Origin: Actinomycetota bacterium
GTDB lineage: Bacteria; Actinomycetota; Thermoleophilia; UBA2241
Direction of reading: 5' to 3'
Assembly (NCBI GenBank): GCA_012719015.1
Contig: JAAYBE010000197.1
Span: forward strand, 1-8,272
Length of the DNA: 8,272 nucleotides
The notes under the pieces were generated by a model. It had not been told where the DNA came from. It made no database searches and worked only from the letters and a program-made list of their open reading frames with translations. Positions within the stretch are counted from its first letter, which is position 1, and each line of letters starts with the position of its first letter. A program made the position numbers and the translations under genes. Positions 6,355-8,272 of the stretch are shown here, piece after piece.

Positions 6355-7608
6355 GTGCACATCCTCTTCCTGACCCACTACTTCACGCCCGAGAGCAACG
6401 CTCCGGCCGCGCGTGTCCACGGCATGGCCCGCGAATGGACGCGCAGCGGTCACCGCGTCACGGTGCTGACCTGCGCGCCCAACGTCCCCCACGGCGTGGT
6501 CTACGACGGCTACGAGAACAGGCTCTGCCAGATGGAGTGGATCGACGGCATCCGAACGATCCGTGTCTGGACCTGGCTGGCGGCGAACAGGGGACGTGTG
6601 CGCCGCGGCCTCAACTACCTCTCCTACCTGGCCGCCGCCGGCGCAGCGGGGCCGCTCATCCGGCCGCGGGCCGACGTCGTGATCGCCACCAGCCCGCAGT
6701 TCTTCGCCGGCTGGGCGGGGCTGCCCGTGGCCCGCGCCCACCGCGCTCCCTTCGTGCTCGAGATACGCGACATCTGGCCGGACTCCATCGTCGCCGTCGG
6801 CGCCCTGCCCGAAGGCCGCATCGTCCAGACCCTCGGCAGACTCGAGAAGGCGTTATACGCGCGCGCCGACCACATCGTCGCCGTCGGCGAAGGGTACCGG
6901 GCGAACATGATCCAGAAGGGCGTCGCGCCCTCCAGGATCAGCGTCGTCACCAACGGAGTCGACGTCGACCTGTTCACGCCGCGCGAGCCCGACCAGGCGC
7001 TGCGCGCGCGGCTCGGCCTCTCGCCGGACACCTTCGTCATCACCTTCGCCGGCACCATCGGCATGGCCAGCGACCTGCGTGTGGTGCTCGGCGCGGCCGG
7101 CATCCTCAAGGCCAGGGGGCGCGACGACATCGCTTTCCTGCTGGTCGGCGACGGAGCGCTGCGCGCCGACCTGGAGCGAGAGGCGAGCGCGGCGGGCCTC
7201 CAGAACGTCGTCTTCACCGGACTCGTGCCTCGCGCCGAACTGCCCGTGTATCTGGCGAGCAGCGACGCCTGCCTCGCGCACTTCCGCAAGGACGAACTGT
7301 TCCGGATGATCCTGCCCAACAAGTTCTTCGAGGACGCCGCGATGGAACGGCCCATCCTGCTCGGATTCGAGGGCGACGCCCGGGAGATGCTGCGCGAGGC
7401 CGACTGCGGTCTCTCGTTCGAGCCGTCCAGTGCGGAGGGGTTAGCCGCCGCCGCGGAGCACCTCGCCGCCGCCTCGCCACAGGAGCGGCAGCGGCTGGGC
7501 GAGAACGGCCGGCGCTACGTCCTCGAGCACTTCGACCGTCGCAAGCTCGCGCACGCCTACCTGGACGTCCTCGAGCGCGTGCTGGCCGATTCCCGGCGCA
7601 GGCGGTGA
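6355..7608 (+). CDS. Glycosyltransferase, GT4 family, WbuB-like
   Basis: The 417-residue protein starts MHILFLTHYFTPESNAPAAR, the opening typical of WbuB-like GT4 enzymes, which add amino sugars such as fucosamine in O-antigen and capsule pathways. Further family blocks are DVVIATSPQFFAGWAG (107-122), the signature FVLEIRDIWPDS (133-144), HIVAVGEGYRANMIQKG (173-189) and VVTNGVDVDLF (197-207). In the donor domain are FAGTIGMASDL (231-241), FLLVGDGALR (261-270), VVFTGLVPRAELPVYLASSD (285-304) and LPNKFFEDAAMERPI (320-334), where the usual E-Y-M-A-A-G-K stretch is changed to E-D-A-A-M-E-R. It is a soluble or membrane-associated cytosolic enzyme by prediction. Its GTG start is only 10 bases after the PIG-L stop and lacks a clear ribosome binding site, so translation may depend on coupling. 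It contains two TTA leucine codons (L167 at 6853, L363 at 7441), absent from the other genes here. An amino-sugar donor is plausible but not shown. Confidence 0.9.
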   Translation: MHILFLTHYFTPESNAPAARVHGMAREWTRSGHRVTVLTCAPNVPHGVVYDGYENRLCQMEWIDGIRTIRVWTWLAANRGRVRRGLNYLSYLAAAGAAGPLIRPRADVVIATSPQFFAGWAGLPVARAHRAPFVLEIRDIWPDSIVAVGALPEGRIVQTLGRLEKALYARADHIVAVGEGYRANMIQKGVAPSRISVVTNGVDVDLFTPREPDQALRARLGLSPDTFVITFAGTIGMASDLRVVLGAAGILKARGRDDIAFLLVGDGALRADLEREASAAGLQNVVFTGLVPRAELPVYLASSDACLAHFRKDELFRMILPNKFFEDAAMERPILLGFEGDAREMLREADCGLSFEPSSAEGLAAAAEHLAAASPQERQRLGENGRRYVLEHFDRRKLAHAYLDVLERVLADSRRRR

Positions 7609-7611
7609 GCG

Positions 7612-7634
7612 CCGCGGGCATCACCGTCCTGCGG
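7612..7634 (+). terminator. Hairpin between glycosyltransferase and Wzz-like genes
   Basis: Bases 7612-7618 pair with 7628-7634 (7 bp with one G-T pair) around a 9-base loop, 3 bases past the glycosyltransferase stop. No T-run follows; the stem ends exactly where the TAGACT box begins. It could be a weak terminator or a regulatory palindrome. Position and likeness to the hairpin at 5606-5628 are the main support. Confidence 0.3.
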
Positions 7635-7640
7635 TAGACT
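7635..7640 (+). promoter_or_regulatory. Candidate -10 element for the Wzz-like gene
   Basis: TAGACT fits the -10 consensus and is identical to the box at 5637-5642, with the shared context GGTAGACT. The leader to ATG 7672 would be about 25 bases, enough for the ribosome binding site at 7662. No -35 box is recognisable. Confidence 0.45.
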
Positions 7641-7661
7641 GGCCCGAAGCAGCCGCCTTCT

Positions 7662-7667
7662 GGAGGA
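7662..7667 (+). promoter_or_regulatory. Ribosome binding site of the Wzz-like gene
   Basis: GGAGGA at 7662-7667 is a near-perfect Shine-Dalgarno sequence, with 5 bases between GGAGG and ATG 7672. It confirms the start of a gene whose stop codon lies beyond the window. Confidence 0.7.
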
Positions 7668-7671
7668 CCGC

Positions 7672-8272
7672 ATGAGCAGCGACGACAGCGCCGCCATCGA
7701 CGTCGGATCCTGGTTTACGACACTCGCCCGTGACTGGTGGGTGATCGTCGGCCTCATCGCGATCGGCCTCATCGCCGGGGTCGTCGTCACTCTGGCGCAG
7801 CCCAAGCAGTACACGGCGACGTCGTCCGTCTACATCGGTCAGACCACCGATGCGAACGGCAGTCCCATGGCAGGCCTGAACTCCAACGCCAAGGCCGCGG
7901 TGCAACTCCTCAGCAGTCAGGCGGTGCTCGAGGAGGCCGCCGAGCGTGCCGGGGCGGGCCTCTCCGCCGCCAGGCTGCGCCGGACCACCACCGTGGAGAC
8001 CCCCTCGTCCACGGTCAAGACCACGACGTCGGTGGTCAACATCGTCGTCATCAGCGTCACCGACACGGACAAGCGGCGCGCGGCCGCGGCGGCCGACGCC
8101 CTCGCCGAAGTACTGCTCAAACGCATCGGTGGCGGCGTGGACGAGAAGATCGCGCTGCTCGAGGCGCAGCTGGCGGAAAGCCAGAAGCAGCGCGCGGCCG
8201 CGGCTGCCCGCAGCGTCGCCGCCGAGAAGGCCATCGCGGCCATCGCCGCCGGCGGCGGGTCCGCGGCGGAGA
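7672..8272 (+). CDS. Wzz-type chain-length determinant / polysaccharide export protein, 3' end missing
   Basis: The frame from ATG 7672 stays open to the right edge, giving about 200 residues. The N-terminus (MSSDDSAAIDVGSWFTTLAR) is short and cytoplasmic. A hydrophobic span follows from WWVIVGLIAIGLIAG to about residue 42, then the P-x-QYTATSSVYI segment (about 44-55), which is the hallmark just after the first membrane span in Wzz-domain polysaccharide co-polymerases. Next come an extracytoplasmic region with STVKTTTSVVNIVVISVTDTD, typical of the domain's beta strands, and an Ala-rich helix with coiled-coil character (from about residue 143, DALAEVLLKRIGGGVDEKIALLEAQLAES). Such proteins sit in the membrane and set chain length or assist export, often with a tyrosine kinase domain fused or encoded nearby. 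The second membrane span and any kinase domain would lie outside the window. It has its own candidate promoter and ribosome binding site. Confidence 0.85.
   Translation, partial: MSSDDSAAIDVGSWFTTLARDWWVIVGLIAIGLIAGVVVTLAQPKQYTATSSVYIGQTTDANGSPMAGLNSNAKAAVQLLSSQAVLEEAAERAGAGLSAARLRRTTTVETPSSTVKTTTSVVNIVVISVTDTDKRRAAAAADALAEVLLKRIGGGVDEKIALLEAQLAESQKQRAAAAARSVAAEKAIAAIAAGGGSAAE

Noticed and set aside
8076..8204. Exact 15-base direct repeat (8076-8090 and 8190-8204), each copy containing a GCGGCCGC palindrome
   Set aside because: Both copies encode Arg followed by a run of Ala within the Wzz-like protein, so codon choice in Ala-rich helices explains it.

Overview
This is a high-GC stretch (strong G/C at third codon positions, frequent GTG starts) from what looks like an actinobacterial chromosome, possibly a deep-branching class; the class cannot be fixed from this sequence alone. 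It lies inside a locus for making a cell-surface or exported polysaccharide. There are eight protein genes, two of them cut by the window edges. I see no RNA gene, CRISPR array, insertion sequence or phage gene. No gap between genes exceeds about 170 bases.

Layout. Bases 1-1110 (+) hold the 3' part of a polysaccharide-deacetylase-like gene, overlapping by 4 bases a GT4-like glycosyltransferase (1107-2240, +). Two minus-strand genes follow, read right to left: a tandem GNAT-type acyltransferase-like gene (4250-3108), then an amidohydrolase-superfamily gene (3081-2251) whose usual first metal-binding motif is altered. They converge on the first glycosyltransferase with only 10 bases between stop codons. 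A gap of about 170 bases (4251-4418) carries candidate divergent promoters. A second GT4 glycosyltransferase (4419-5594, +) is followed by a hairpin and a candidate promoter. Then come a PIG-L family deacetylase (5706-6344, +) and, 10 bases later, a WbuB-like GT4 glycosyltransferase (6355-7608, +). A second hairpin plus promoter leads into a Wzz-type chain-length-determinant protein (7672 to beyond the right edge, +).

How they fit together. The three glycosyltransferases would build an oligosaccharide repeat unit from nucleotide sugars at the cytoplasmic face of the membrane. The PIG-L protein would remove an N-acetyl group from a GlcNAc-type sugar, perhaps one added by the adjacent glycosyltransferase. 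The CE4-like protein and the GNAT-like protein may remove or add acyl groups, and the Wzz-like protein would control chain length or export. The amidohydrolase has no obvious place in this pathway. Substrates are inference throughout.

Overall this is a fairly ordinary polysaccharide locus. The points most worth a second look are the RxR-for-HxH amidohydrolase in its inverted two-gene cassette, the repeated hairpin-plus-TAGACT boundary, a probable leaderless GTG start at 4419, and two TTA codons confined to one glycosyltransferase gene.
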